NCBI GenBank assembly: GCA_964644465.1
Contig: CAZXVU010000070.1
Span: 1 to 10,794, forward strand
Direction: 5' to 3'
From: CAZXVU01 sp964644465
GTDB lineage: Bacteria; Chlamydiota; Chlamydiia; Chlamydiales; SM23-39
DNA: 10,794 bases
Of the stretch, positions 1 through 7,042 are shown piece after piece (position 1 is the stretch's first letter; every line of letters starts with the position of its first letter). The notes below the pieces were generated by a model that worked only from the letters and a program-made list of their open reading frames with translations, had not been told where the DNA came from and did no database searches. Both the position numbers and the translations under genes were made by a program.

Positions 1-1104
1 ATTTATGGTCATTAAGACCTGCAGCCGAACGATCACATCCATCTTTCGCAAACCGATCCATTCGAGCCAGCCGAACGGAGCGGTTTTATATTTGCGCGAG
101 GCGCAGCAGATGACAAAGGACAGATTTTTTATGCACTTCTCGCAGCCAAAGCGTTCAAAGATTTAGGACGCGTGTTGCCCATTAATCTTAAATTTTGTAT
201 CGAGGGAGAAGAAGAGTCTTCTAGCTTGGGGCTTTCAAAAGCGATTCCAAAAATGAAGGAAACCTTGCGATCCGATTATTTATTGATTCCCGACTTTGGA
301 CAGATCGATAGAGAAACTCCAGCCATCACTCTCGGCGCTCGAGGAATGGTCTCTATGGAAGTGACATTGATCGGATCGAATAGCGATCTTCACTCAGGAC
401 TTCATGGGGGATTGGCCTATAATCCGAACCGAGCCTTAGCGGAACTTCTCGCAAAGCTTTGGGATGAAAATGGTAAAGTTCGCGTGCACGGTTTTTATGA
501 CGATGTGGTAGAACCGAGAAAAGAGGACCTGAATGAATATACCTTCCGTTTCGAAGAAGAAAAATACAAAAAAGATTTCGGAATGAAGGCAATAGGCGGC
601 GAAAAAGGGAGGACTATGGCTGAAGCGAATACGTTTAGGCCTACTCTCGAGATCAACGGGATGATCGGTGGCTATACAGGCCCAGGATTCAAAACGGTTA
701 TTCCTGCTCAGGCGTCTGCCAAAATTTCATGCCGTTTGGTCCCCAATCAAGATCCCGACAAAATTGGGAAGCAGATCGCCGAATTTCTGCAAAAACATGC
801 AGTCACTGGCACAAAAGTGGAAGTTCATCCAGGCCAATCAGCCTTCCGCGGCAACCCGAACTCGCAGCTTGCAAAAGCAGTGAGCCTTGCAGTTGAAGAG
901 GCTACAGGGAAAAAATGTGAAAAAATTCTATCCGGAGCTTCTATACCTATTGTTGCAGCTCTTGTGAAAGCGACGAATGCCGAAGTTGTCGGCATGGGAT
1001 TCGGACTTGCCGAAGATAATATCCATGCACCGAATGAGAATTTCGATTTCGACCGCATTGAAAAAGGATTCTTGACCGTAGCCAGGACACTAGAACTATT
1101 ATGA
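1..1104 (+). CDS. M20-family metallodipeptidase, 5' partial and interrupted by an in-frame TAA
   Basis: Family M20 enzymes are cytoplasmic two-metal peptidases that cleave dipeptides or deacylate amino-acid conjugates. Frame 1 reads IYGH, then TAA (13-15), then DLQPND, which matches the family motif GH(Y)DVQP with the tyrosine codon replaced by a stop. Downstream in the same frame are ARGAADDKGQ (bridging-Asp region, about 100-135), CIEGEEES (catalytic and ligand glutamates, near 200), the dimerisation or lid domain with DLHSGLHGG and RPTLEINGM, SGASIP, and DNIHAPNE (last metal His, near 1025). The first usable start after the stop is GTG at 172. That gives 310 residues lacking the first zinc His and the bridging Asp, so it should not be active. 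About 363 codons follow the stop without another lesion, so the mutation is recent or a sequencing error. The gene begins upstream of the window. Its stop overlaps the next start by ATGA. Family assignment is firm; the exact substrate is unknown. Confidence 0.88.
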
Positions 1105-2651
1105 CAGCATTTGAACGAGCGATTGGTTTTTGGCGCAAAGAAGCAGAAGAAGGGTCTCTCTCCCAGATCCCATTTTCTATATTCGGACCTATATGTCTCA
1201 TTTGCACTTTTGCCCTCTCTGCAAAGGTACCAATGCTTCTTCTTTTTCTTGCTTTGTCAGGGCTCTATCTCTGCGCTCGCTGGCAAATAAGAGGATTTGT
1301 TTATTCCCTGATCCTTTTGGCTTTAGGAGGAGGGATCAACCACTTCTTCCTCGATTCAGGACATCTTTGGCAGCTAGGCATAGAAGGATCTTTGGCCATC
1401 GCCTTCTTCATCACAGCGCTGAGCTTCGAAGAGAGCTCTTCTTTTATCCAATCTCTGATCTCTCAAATGGACGCCAGCTCCTCTGTGGTCCGAAATCTTG
1501 AAGAAGAAATCAGTGCAGTTCGCGAACAGGCAACTGTCCAACAAATGGCTTTCCAAGAAAAAGTGGCTCTTCTCCAAAAAGAATTGGAAGAGCTTCAGAC
1601 AGACCATTCTTCGATCTTGATTTTGAACGAAGTGCTCCGAAAGACATCTGCTCGCAATGCTGAAGAGAAAGAAGCCCTTGGTGAAACTTCGCTCAATCAG
1701 AAAGCTCAAATTTCAATCCTCCAGGTGAATCTGGAAACCGTTGAAAAAGAGCTGAAACGCCTCTCCAATTCCGAAAATTTGATTGTTGAGAACAAACAAT
1801 TGACCAAAGAGCTGAACGCGGCGCGCATCGAACGCGAGCAGACTCATTTGATCAATGAAACATTGGCGCGGCTTCACGCAAAAGAGAGTCTGAAAGCCAA
1901 AGAACTTTCCGAACAAATCCACGCTGTCCACGAGGAAAAAAGAAAGACCTTACAACAGTTGGGATCTGCTCAATCAGAAGTGGAAATGTTTACAAAACGG
2001 CTCGAACAGATGGCTTCTGAACGGGAAAACGCCCGCTTCTCTCTGATGCAAATGGCCGACATCAAAACAGAGAAGAATTTCCTCCAAGAGCGCCTGAAAG
2101 CAGCCGAGGCAGAGATCTCCCTTCTAAAACAAAAAAACGAAGATCCGCTTCTTTTAGCGAAGTTGCAAGAGTTGCAAAAAGAACGGGTTCAATTCCAAGA
2201 GCAGATTGCCAAAGCGGATGTCCGGGAGAAAGAATTCCAAGAGCAAATCGCGCTCCTTCGGCAAAAAGCCGAAGAGCCAAAAGCCCATCTTTTAGAACAA
2301 GAACGGGCTCATTTCCAAGAGCAAATTGCTTATGCTCAAGAGCGGCTCCAGACCCTTGCTCAAATCGAGCCCCTTTTCAACCAGTTGAAGAAGCAATTTG
2401 AAGAGAAAAACCAAATTCTGCATCAGACCCGTTCTGATTTCTTCAAAGCAGATACCGAACTCCAAACGCTCCGTATGGAGCGGGAACAAAATCTTCTACA
2501 GTCGAATTCTATCCCGAAAGAACTCCTCGAAGAGCTCTCCATCAGCGAAGAGGAGATCGATCGTCTAGAAGAAGAGAACAAGGAACTTCTGGAACTCGTC
2601 ACCCTTCTCAATACACCAAAGACGCCTCCTCTCAGCGAAAAAAAAAAGTGA
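1101..2651 (+). CDS. four-helix membrane protein with long coiled coil (Inc-like candidate)
   Basis: The product has 516 residues. The first 20 are polar, followed by hydrophobic segments at about 23-41, 43-60, 64-82 and 92-109, arranged as two closely spaced pairs. From about residue 130 to 500 it is almost entirely heptad-patterned Glu/Lys/Gln/Leu sequence, i.e. a long coiled coil, ending in a Pro/Lys tail. No enzymatic motif is visible. FQEQIA recurs at residues 365, 379 and 405 within the coiled coil. The ATG overlaps the upstream peptidase stop (ATGA), suggesting coupled translation; an AGGA lies 13 nt upstream, rather far. Paired hydrophobic helices followed by a cytosolic-type coiled coil are the usual look of chlamydial inclusion-membrane proteins secreted by type III secretion. 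From memory, the Inc protein CT850 of C. trachomatis lies next to map, as this gene does, but homology is not shown here. Alternatives are an envelope or polar scaffold protein. Confidence 0.8.
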   Translation: MTAFERAIGFWRKEAEEGSLSQIPFSIFGPICLICTFALSAKVPMLLLFLALSGLYLCARWQIRGFVYSLILLALGGGINHFFLDSGHLWQLGIEGSLAIAFFITALSFEESSSFIQSLISQMDASSSVVRNLEEEISAVREQATVQQMAFQEKVALLQKELEELQTDHSSILILNEVLRKTSARNAEEKEALGETSLNQKAQISILQVNLETVEKELKRLSNSENLIVENKQLTKELNAARIEREQTHLINETLARLHAKESLKAKELSEQIHAVHEEKRKTLQQLGSAQSEVEMFTKRLEQMASERENARFSLMQMADIKTEKNFLQERLKAAEAEISLLKQKNEDPLLLAKLQELQKERVQFQEQIAKADVREKEFQEQIALLRQKAEEPKAHLLEQERAHFQEQIAYAQERLQTLAQIEPLFNQLKKQFEEKNQILHQTRSDFFKADTELQTLRMEREQNLLQSNSIPKELLEELSISEEEIDRLEEENKELLELVTLLNTPKTPPLSEKKK

Positions 2652-2671
2652 AGACGCAACCTGAACAAGGT

Positions 2672-3553
2672 CTACTTTTTTAGAAAAGTTAGAATTTCAT
2701 GACCGGTTTCTGTGATGAGGATCGTATGCTCCCATTGCGCTGAGGGCTTTCCGTCCTTAGTTCGGACAGTCCACTGATCGACGGGATCGATGATCCCTTC
2801 GCGCACCCCCGCGTTGATCATCGGTTCGATCGTAAACGTCATACCCGGTGCCATTGGGATTCGGATGTCGTTATAATGGTGGGGGATTTCTGGGGCTTCA
2901 TGAAAAGCGACGCCCACTCCATGACCGACAAATTGATTGACCACAGAGCATTTGTGGGCTCTAGCATAATCTTCGATCGCTTTCCCAATTTCCCAAATTT
3001 CTGCTCCCGGCTTGCATACTTTAATCGACCGATTTAAGCATTCATAAGAGACATCGACAACCCGTTTTTTTTCTTCAGATGTTTGGCCAATGATCACCAT
3101 ACGGCTGCTGTCGCCAAAAAAGCCATCGACGATGCAGGACACATCGATATTTACAATATCGCCAAGCTGAAGGGGTCTTTTATCAGGGATTCCGTGGCAG
3201 ATCACTTCATTGAGAGATGTACAGATAGTCTTTGGGTAAGGAGGGTGTCCATATCCTAAAGGAGCGGGAATGGCGTTTGCCTCTTTGTGCAGCTTTCTGG
3301 AAAGCTCATCCAGCTCTAGTGTCGTGACGCCTTCTTTGGCATGGCGGCAGATCTCATCGAGAATGCGCGCTGTGATTTGGCAGGCATGCCAGATTTTCTC
3401 GATCTGTTCCGGCGTTTTTAAAATAATGCCGTAGTCGTCTAAATACTGTTTAGCGAGCGAGCTTCCCTTTGGCAAATTAGGGTAATGGCATTTCTTCCAT
3501 TTTTGCCCGCTTCCGCACCAACAAGGATCATTTCGTGTAATCATGGCTGCCAT
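2672..3553 (-). CDS. map: type I methionine aminopeptidase with SEC-C zinc motif
   Basis: It removes the initiator methionine from new proteins in the cytoplasm. The 293-residue product starts with a SEC-C-type zinc motif (C11, C13, C22, H23 in DPCWCGSG and KWKKCHYP), followed by the pita-bread peptidase domain from about residue 45. The metal ligands are all visible: D137 (NIDVSC), D148 (GDSSR), H211 (GHGVG), E243 (TIEP) and E275 (QWEHT), with H120 in ICHGIP as the substrate-pocket His. The SEC-C extension, absent from E. coli Map, is typical of chlamydial and some other bacterial enzymes. The start at 3553 gives MAAMITRNDP; the second ATG at 3544 would begin MITRNDP and is equally plausible. 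The start lies inside the 3' end of truA (26-nt overlap, or 17 nt with the second ATG), so it is probably the last gene of a marC-truA-map transcript. It converges on the coiled-coil gene with 20 bp between them. Confidence 0.96.
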   Translation of the reverse strand: MAAMITRNDPCWCGSGQKWKKCHYPNLPKGSSLAKQYLDDYGIILKTPEQIEKIWHACQITARILDEICRHAKEGVTTLELDELSRKLHKEANAIPAPLGYGHPPYPKTICTSLNEVICHGIPDKRPLQLGDIVNIDVSCIVDGFFGDSSRMVIIGQTSEEKKRVVDVSYECLNRSIKVCKPGAEIWEIGKAIEDYARAHKCSVVNQFVGHGVGVAFHEAPEIPHHYNDIRIPMAPGMTFTIEPMINAGVREGIIDPVDQWTVRTKDGKPSAQWEHTILITETGHEILTFLKK

Positions 3554-4283
3554 TATAGCTCAGGTGAGTTGTATCGTAAAAGACTTTCTGCAGGACAAGT
3601 CCGTGTGCAGGGGCGGTTATTCCCGCAGCTTTGCGGTCTCGGGAAGCGAGAAGGGAGGGGATGCAATCGAGTGGAAGTTTGCCGCAGCCGATATAAACCA
3701 GGGTGCCAGAGAGATTGCGCGCCATTTTGTAGAGAAATCGGTTGCCAATGAGGGCAATCTGCAGCCTTTCCCCTGGCAATTCTTCGATTTGAATCGATTC
3801 CAAAGAGCAGTGAGGGTTTTCTTCTGGCTCATTGGCAAAGGCGGAAAAATCATGGGTCCCTAAAAGATCTTTAGACGCCCTTCTCATTTTTTCAAGATCC
3901 AGAGGATAACGGGTATGCCAAGAGTAAAGACGGTGAATAGGGTCTTGGACGGCACCTAGGCAAAGATGGTAATGATATTCTTTTTTCACAGCGTCCAATG
4001 TCGCATGAAAAGCAGCAGGTTCAAGTTCTAGGACGCGGATATCGGACGGTAAAACGGCATTCAAAGATCGGAGGGCGATCTCTTTTTGCAAAGAAAGGTG
4101 GACGACTTGTCCCTTTGCATGAACGCCGCGGTCAGTCCTGCTTGCGGCTTCTGGAACCGCAGTCTCTTGCGTAATTTTGGCAACAGCCTTCTGCAATTCT
4201 TCTTGAATGGTGGGTCCCACATTCGTTTTTTGCCAGCCAAAATATCGGGTCCCATCATAGGAGATGATCAATTTATAGAGCAC
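3528..4283 (-). CDS. truA: tRNA pseudouridine synthase A
   Basis: TruA converts uridines 38-40 of the tRNA anticodon stem-loop to pseudouridine. The 251-residue product has the family opening YKLIISYDGTRYFGWQ, the catalytic loop ASRTDRGVHAKGQ with nucleophile D51 (usual form GRTDAGVHA), the KKEYHYHL strand near residue 105, GTHDFSAFAN near 142 and the C-terminal GNRFLYKMARNLSGTLVYIGCGK block. Length and motif order match complete bacterial TruA. The start codon is GTG (4283), one base after the marC stop; no better in-frame start places the conserved N-terminal strand intact. There is no clear Shine-Dalgarno sequence, so translation is probably coupled to marC. Its 3' end overlaps map. Arginine in place of the common alanine after the catalytic Asp is seen in other TruA proteins and is not expected to abolish activity. 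Confidence 0.96.
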   Translation of the reverse strand: MLYKLIISYDGTRYFGWQKTNVGPTIQEELQKAVAKITQETAVPEAASRTDRGVHAKGQVVHLSLQKEIALRSLNAVLPSDIRVLELEPAAFHATLDAVKKEYHYHLCLGAVQDPIHRLYSWHTRYPLDLEKMRRASKDLLGTHDFSAFANEPEENPHCSLESIQIEELPGERLQIALIGNRFLYKMARNLSGTLVYIGCGKLPLDCIPSLLASRDRKAAGITAPAHGLVLQKVFYDTTHLSYNGSHDYTK

Positions 4284-4284
4284 G

Positions 4285-4917
4285 CTATGAACCCATACTA
4301 CTCTGACGTTGCATAAAGGCGCTGAGTCCGCTTAAGAACATCTGGACGGCAATCAGCGTTAGGATAAGGCCCATGAGGCGCTCCAAAGCGAGGATCCCTC
4401 TCCATCCTAAAACATGTTTTAAGAAGGAGGAGGCCATGAGGATGATCAAAGATGCGGCCCAAGCGAGAAGAATTGCGCCCGTCATCACCCAATTATTGGT
4501 TTCTTGCTTGGTATAAATCATCACGGCAGCAAGAACAGATGGGCCTGCGACTAAAGGGACTGCTAAGGGGACGATAAAAGGTTCGGCTTCGTGGGGAAGG
4601 CTGTCATTGGGATCGTGCGGAGGAGGAAAGATCATTTTTAAGCAGATCAGGAAAAGGATAATTCCCCCGGCGATCTGAATGGTATCGTTTGTTACATGGA
4701 GGAACTGCATCAACGCATTCCCCAGGAAATTAAAAACAATGATGATGAAAAGGGCGATGATCATTTCCCGTAAGATGACATATCTCTGCCGTTTTGGATC
4801 GAGCCCTTTCAAAAAACTAATATAGAAAGGGATGTTCCCAATCGGGTCCATCAAAAGAAAGAGAGAAAAGGCAATGGAAAAGAGGCTCATTAAAAAAACC
4901 GGGGCTTCCCTCATCAT
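4285..4917 (-). CDS. MarC/YhgN family integral membrane protein (UPF0056)
   Basis: It is a 210-residue multispanning inner-membrane protein of the MarC/YhgN family, whose transport substrate, if any, is not established. About six hydrophobic segments are visible. Family blocks are MDPIGNIPFYISF (residues 23-35), IQIAGGIILFLICLKMI (80-96), a cytosolic loop with PPPHDPNDSLPHE, PLAVPLVAGPSVLA (117-130) and ERLMGLILTLIAVQMFLSG near the C-terminus. Two adjacent ATG codons (4917 and 4914) can start it; neither has a strong Shine-Dalgarno sequence. It is the first gene of the compact marC-truA-map series, one base upstream of truA. In Chlamydia a yhgN-like gene (CT852, from memory) is next to map, so the pairing appears conserved, here with truA between them. 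The name MarC refers to an old multiple-antibiotic-resistance claim that was later withdrawn; no resistance role should be assumed. Confidence 0.92.
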   Translation of the reverse strand: MMREAPVFLMSLFSIAFSLFLLMDPIGNIPFYISFLKGLDPKRQRYVILREMIIALFIIIVFNFLGNALMQFLHVTNDTIQIAGGIILFLICLKMIFPPPHDPNDSLPHEAEPFIVPLAVPLVAGPSVLAAVMIYTKQETNNWVMTGAILLAWAASLIILMASSFLKHVLGWRGILALERLMGLILTLIAVQMFLSGLSAFMQRQSSMGS

Positions 4918-4978
4918 ACCCGATCTTCAAGGTCTTGGCAAGGGCACTGTAATAAAAGGAAACAGGATATGCAGGATA

Positions 4979-4993
4979 GGCCGCATAGCGGCC
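4979..4993. repeat. short GC inverted repeat
   Basis: GGCCGC and GCGGCC flank ATA, giving a perfect 6-bp all-GC stem with a 3-nt loop. It lies 62 nt upstream of the marC start, between CAGGAT hexamers. It has no U tract on either side. A leader structure or protein-binding site is possible; chance is also possible. Confidence 0.4.
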
Positions 4994-5002
4994 GACAGGA
5001 TC

Positions 5003-5042
5003 CGCTACCCCAAAAATGAAGCATTTTTAGGGCCCATTAGCG
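5003..5042 (-). terminator. long bulged stem-loop downstream of the phospholipase-like gene (possible terminator)
   Basis: In the minus-strand RNA, CGCTA pairs with TAGCG at the base. A 5-nt bulge on the 5' side follows, then CCCTAAAAATG pairs with CATTTTTGGGG (11 pairs including one U-G) around the loop CTT. The U-G pair becomes a C-A mismatch in the plus strand, so the structure is better formed in the minus transcript. No U tract follows it, so classical Rho-independent termination is uncertain. It could instead protect mRNA ends or act on the marC leader. Confidence 0.45.
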
Positions 5043-5078
5043 GGCAGGATGAAGAAAGAAAATTGATTTTTATCCCGC

Positions 5079-6131
5079 CTAGCCTTTGGCGGAGGTTTGG
5101 ATTTGACTCCAGAGCCGGTTCATAAAGGCTTTCTGCTCAGAATTTAAGTTATGCAGGATGACGATGCAATCGCTGTTCTTATAGAAAGCCGCTTTCGTCC
5201 AGTTCGCCGAACCGGTAAGGAGGGTGTGCTCATCGATATAGATAAATTTATGATGCAGAAGCTGAACCCCTTGGCTCATCAAAATCCTCACCCCCGCTTT
5301 TTTCAAGCTGTCAATCGTACGGGCGCTGGCCCCAAATGTCGAATGCATATCGACCACTACAGTGACCTTGACGCCCCGTCTATGGGCTTGAATCACTTCT
5401 TCTAGAAGATTCGGGTGGGTAAAAGTAAATAGCGCAATACGGATCGAATGGTTTGCAGAGCGGATTTTTTTCCGTAAATCTGTGAGCGCATGGCCTCTGG
5501 GATCGGGAAGAAGCCAAATCTCTACATCTTGGCCCCCGATCATGGTCCTCATATATCCTGGAGAGTTCGGCGCATGCTTTTTAAGAAAGGTAGCCACCTT
5601 CTTATTCATCAATCCGATGACGAGGTTATCGTGCATGCGGAGAGAGGCCGTGGTCATGTTTGCAGAGCCGACGAAGACCGTCTCATCATCCAGGATTAGA
5701 ATTTTTCGATGCATCAGCCCAGCAGTTTTCACTGCATGGATCTCTCCTCCATCCAGAGTTTTTTCTATCTTGGGAGAGCCCTTTGGATCGTAGTAAACGG
5801 TCGTAGATATATCTTCCCCAATTTTTTGGGCGAGTGCAGAAATCACGGCCCGGTCACTCAAACCGAACATAACTAGATGGATGGAAGTATGGGCTTTTTT
5901 GATCGCCTCTAAAAGGGTCAGTCGCAAGTCTTGCTGGCATTGATTCGAATAAAGCCGGATTGGCTCTTCTGGTTTCGGCAGGTTCGGAGCCAGCGAGCTG
6001 TAGATAAACCAAATGCAGAAGCAAAGGACCCCAAAAAAAACAATGGGAAATGAACGCCTTCTAGGAGGCGGCTTTTTTTTCTGGGGAAAAGGAGGAGGAT
6101 AACGCTTGATAGGTTTCTTTTTAAAAAACAT
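5079..6131 (-). CDS. membrane-anchored phospholipase D superfamily protein with two HKD motifs
   Basis: The product has 350 residues. A polybasic, proline-rich N-terminus (about 1-27) precedes one hydrophobic segment (about 28-47), so it is likely inserted with the catalytic part outside the cytoplasm, or uses an uncleaved signal. Two PLD repeats follow. The first HKD motif is H141, K143 and D148 (MHRKILILDD) with GSANMT; the second is H293 or H294, K295 and D300 (LLHHKFIYID) with GSANW. Both are complete, so activity is plausible: the superfamily includes phospholipases, cardiolipin synthases and nucleases, and the substrate cannot be read from the sequence. Size and layout resemble the chromosomal chlamydial PLD-like protein CT084, which from memory lies near rpmB (CT086), as here. 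The start at 6131 lacks a clear Shine-Dalgarno sequence but puts the basic tail directly before the membrane segment. The gene is divergent from the amidinotransferase-like gene, 55 bp apart. Confidence 0.92.
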   Translation of the reverse strand: MFFKKKPIKRYPPPFPQKKKPPPRRRSFPIVFFGVLCFCIWFIYSSLAPNLPKPEEPIRLYSNQCQQDLRLTLLEAIKKAHTSIHLVMFGLSDRAVISALAQKIGEDISTTVYYDPKGSPKIEKTLDGGEIHAVKTAGLMHRKILILDDETVFVGSANMTTASLRMHDNLVIGLMNKKVATFLKKHAPNSPGYMRTMIGGQDVEIWLLPDPRGHALTDLRKKIRSANHSIRIALFTFTHPNLLEEVIQAHRRGVKVTVVVDMHSTFGASARTIDSLKKAGVRILMSQGVQLLHHKFIYIDEHTLLTGSANWTKAAFYKNSDCIVILHNLNSEQKAFMNRLWSQIQTSAKG

Positions 6132-6186
6132 ATTAAATAAATATACTTTTGATTATTTGAAGTTAAGAAAATAATGAGATTGTCTT
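6132..6186. promoter_or_regulatory. AT-rich divergent promoter region
   Basis: This 55-bp spacer separates two divergent genes and is strongly AT-rich, so both promoters should lie here or in the gene starts. A TTGATT and TAATGA pair with a 17-bp spacer faces right, but the -10 match is poor. A TATATT-like box faces left. These are weak matches, and neither gene has an obvious Shine-Dalgarno sequence. Confidence 0.35.
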
Positions 6187-6935
6187 ATGCGAATATTGAT
6201 GTGCCGGCCTGATTATTTTGACATCGAGTACGAGATCAATCCTTGGATGAACATCCGCTGCAAGACGAATACCAAAAGAGCCGTCAAGCAATGGAAAATT
6301 TTGCATAAAACAATCAAGGCCTGCGGAGCGAAAATAGACCTAGTTCCTCCAGCGCGAGGATTGCCAGACATGGCCTTCACTGCCAATGCCGGGTTATTTT
6401 ATAAAAAAAAGGTGATCCTCTCCCATTTCAAAGTGATAGAAAGGCAAGGGGAAGTGGCCTACTATCAAGCATGGTTCGAGAATGCGGGATTTAAGGTCAT
6501 CAATCGGCCAGGAGTTGATCAGAGCGATGCCTTTTTCGAGGGGGCTGGCGACGCATTATTAGCAGGAAAAAAACTCTTTGCTGGCTGGGGCTTCCGCTCT
6601 GAGAAACAATTTTACGAATATGCCCATTATCTAGATCATAAACAGATCATTTACTGCCAGCTCGTCGATCCCTATTTTTACCACATCGATACCTGTTTTT
6701 GTCCTCTAACGGCTCGTCAAGCGATTTGGTATCCGCACGCCTTCTCCAAAGATTCCCAAAAAAGAATGGAAAAAGAAATTGAACTGATCGAAGTCGTCAA
6801 AACTGAAGCCAGACGATTTGCCTGTAACTCGATTGTAATAGATAAACAGGTGATCATACCGAGCGGCTGTCCCCATCTAACACAAAATCTTGAGAAACAG
6901 GGATTCAAAGTCCACGCCTGCCCTGTTGATGAGTA
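6187..6935 (+). CDS. arginine dihydrolase/DDAH-like amidinotransferase-fold enzyme, 3' end lost in assembly gap
   Basis: The visible 249 residues belong to the amidinotransferase (GME) superfamily, which attacks guanidino groups with a cysteine nucleophile. The protein looks closest to the N-terminal domain of the cyanobacterial arginine dihydrolases (ArgZ/AgrE), which turn arginine into ornithine, CO2 and two NH3. The family-like blocks are MCRPDYFDIEYEINPWM (5-21), GLPDMAFTANAG (58-69, with N67), FEGAGDALLAG (117-127, with E118 and D122), AGWGFRSE, and DPYFYHIDTCFCPL (161-174) with the catalytic-type H166 and D168. The nucleophilic Cys normally sits in a GGxxxC(L/M)T segment near the C-terminus, just after a VDE motif. 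Here VDE is followed directly by the N run, so that segment cannot be checked. A gap near 100 nt would fit the missing tail. It faces rpmB tail to tail. Dimethylarginine hydrolase or another arginine-modifying activity remains possible. Confidence 0.85.
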
Positions 6936-7035
6936 NNNNNNNNNNNNNNNNNNNNNNNNNNNNNNNNNNNNNNNNNNNNNNNNNNNNNNNNNNNNNNNNN
7001 NNNNNNNNNNNNNNNNNNNNNNNNNNNNNNNNNNN
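6936..7035. other. assembly gap of 100 N
   Basis: Exactly 100 undetermined bases, the common placeholder for a gap of unknown length. It truncates the amidinotransferase-like gene at a codon beginning TA. Genes on either side may not be true neighbours. Any frame read through the gap, such as the apparent stop at 7039-7041, is meaningless. Confidence 0.98.
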
Positions 7036-7042
7036 GACTAGA

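Larger units (their letters stand above)
4918..5078. other. 161-bp spacer between phospholipase-like gene and marC, rich in stem-loops
   Basis: No coding sequence is credible here. On the minus strand, the direction of both flanking genes, the order is: the phospholipase stop inside a weak GC hairpin (5075-5079 with 5088-5092), a long bulged hairpin (5042 to 5003), a short all-GC hairpin (4993 to 4979), then the marC start. The hexamer CAGGAT occurs four times in the plus strand at 4963, 4972, 4996 and 5045. No convincing -35/-10 pair for marC was found. Confidence 0.6.

Noticed and set aside
1..172. Recoding of the TAA at 13-15 (readthrough or unusual amino acid)
   Set aside because: UAA is not used for known amino-acid insertion in bacteria with the standard code, and TAA ends other genes here (for example rpmB and the 92-residue gene). 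Mutation or base-call error is simpler.
2638..2682. Run of ten A at the end of the coiled-coil gene, which could shift frame and add 11 residues
   Set aside because: The in-frame reading already ends in a lysine tail two codons later and the extension has no recognisable content. Slippage would have little effect.
2674..2689. ACTTTT and AAAAGT hairpin between the converging coiled-coil and map genes
   Set aside because: Only six weak A-T rich pairs overlapping the map 3' end, with no proper U tract; not credible as a terminator.
3543..3863. Plus-strand open frames opposite truA and map (also 3485-3751 and 4086-4316)
   Set aside because: They lie antisense to clearly conserved genes, have low-quality composition and no family features.
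5075..5092. CCGCC and GGCGG hairpin at the PLD-like gene stop as its terminator
   Set aside because: The stem is 5 bp, overlaps the coding end, and the following sequence is A-rich before any U stretch. Kept only as a note in the spacer entry.
7036..7041. GAC TAG after the N run as the natural end of the amidinotransferase-like gene
   Set aside because: The frame across a gap of unknown length cannot be known, so this stop is arbitrary.
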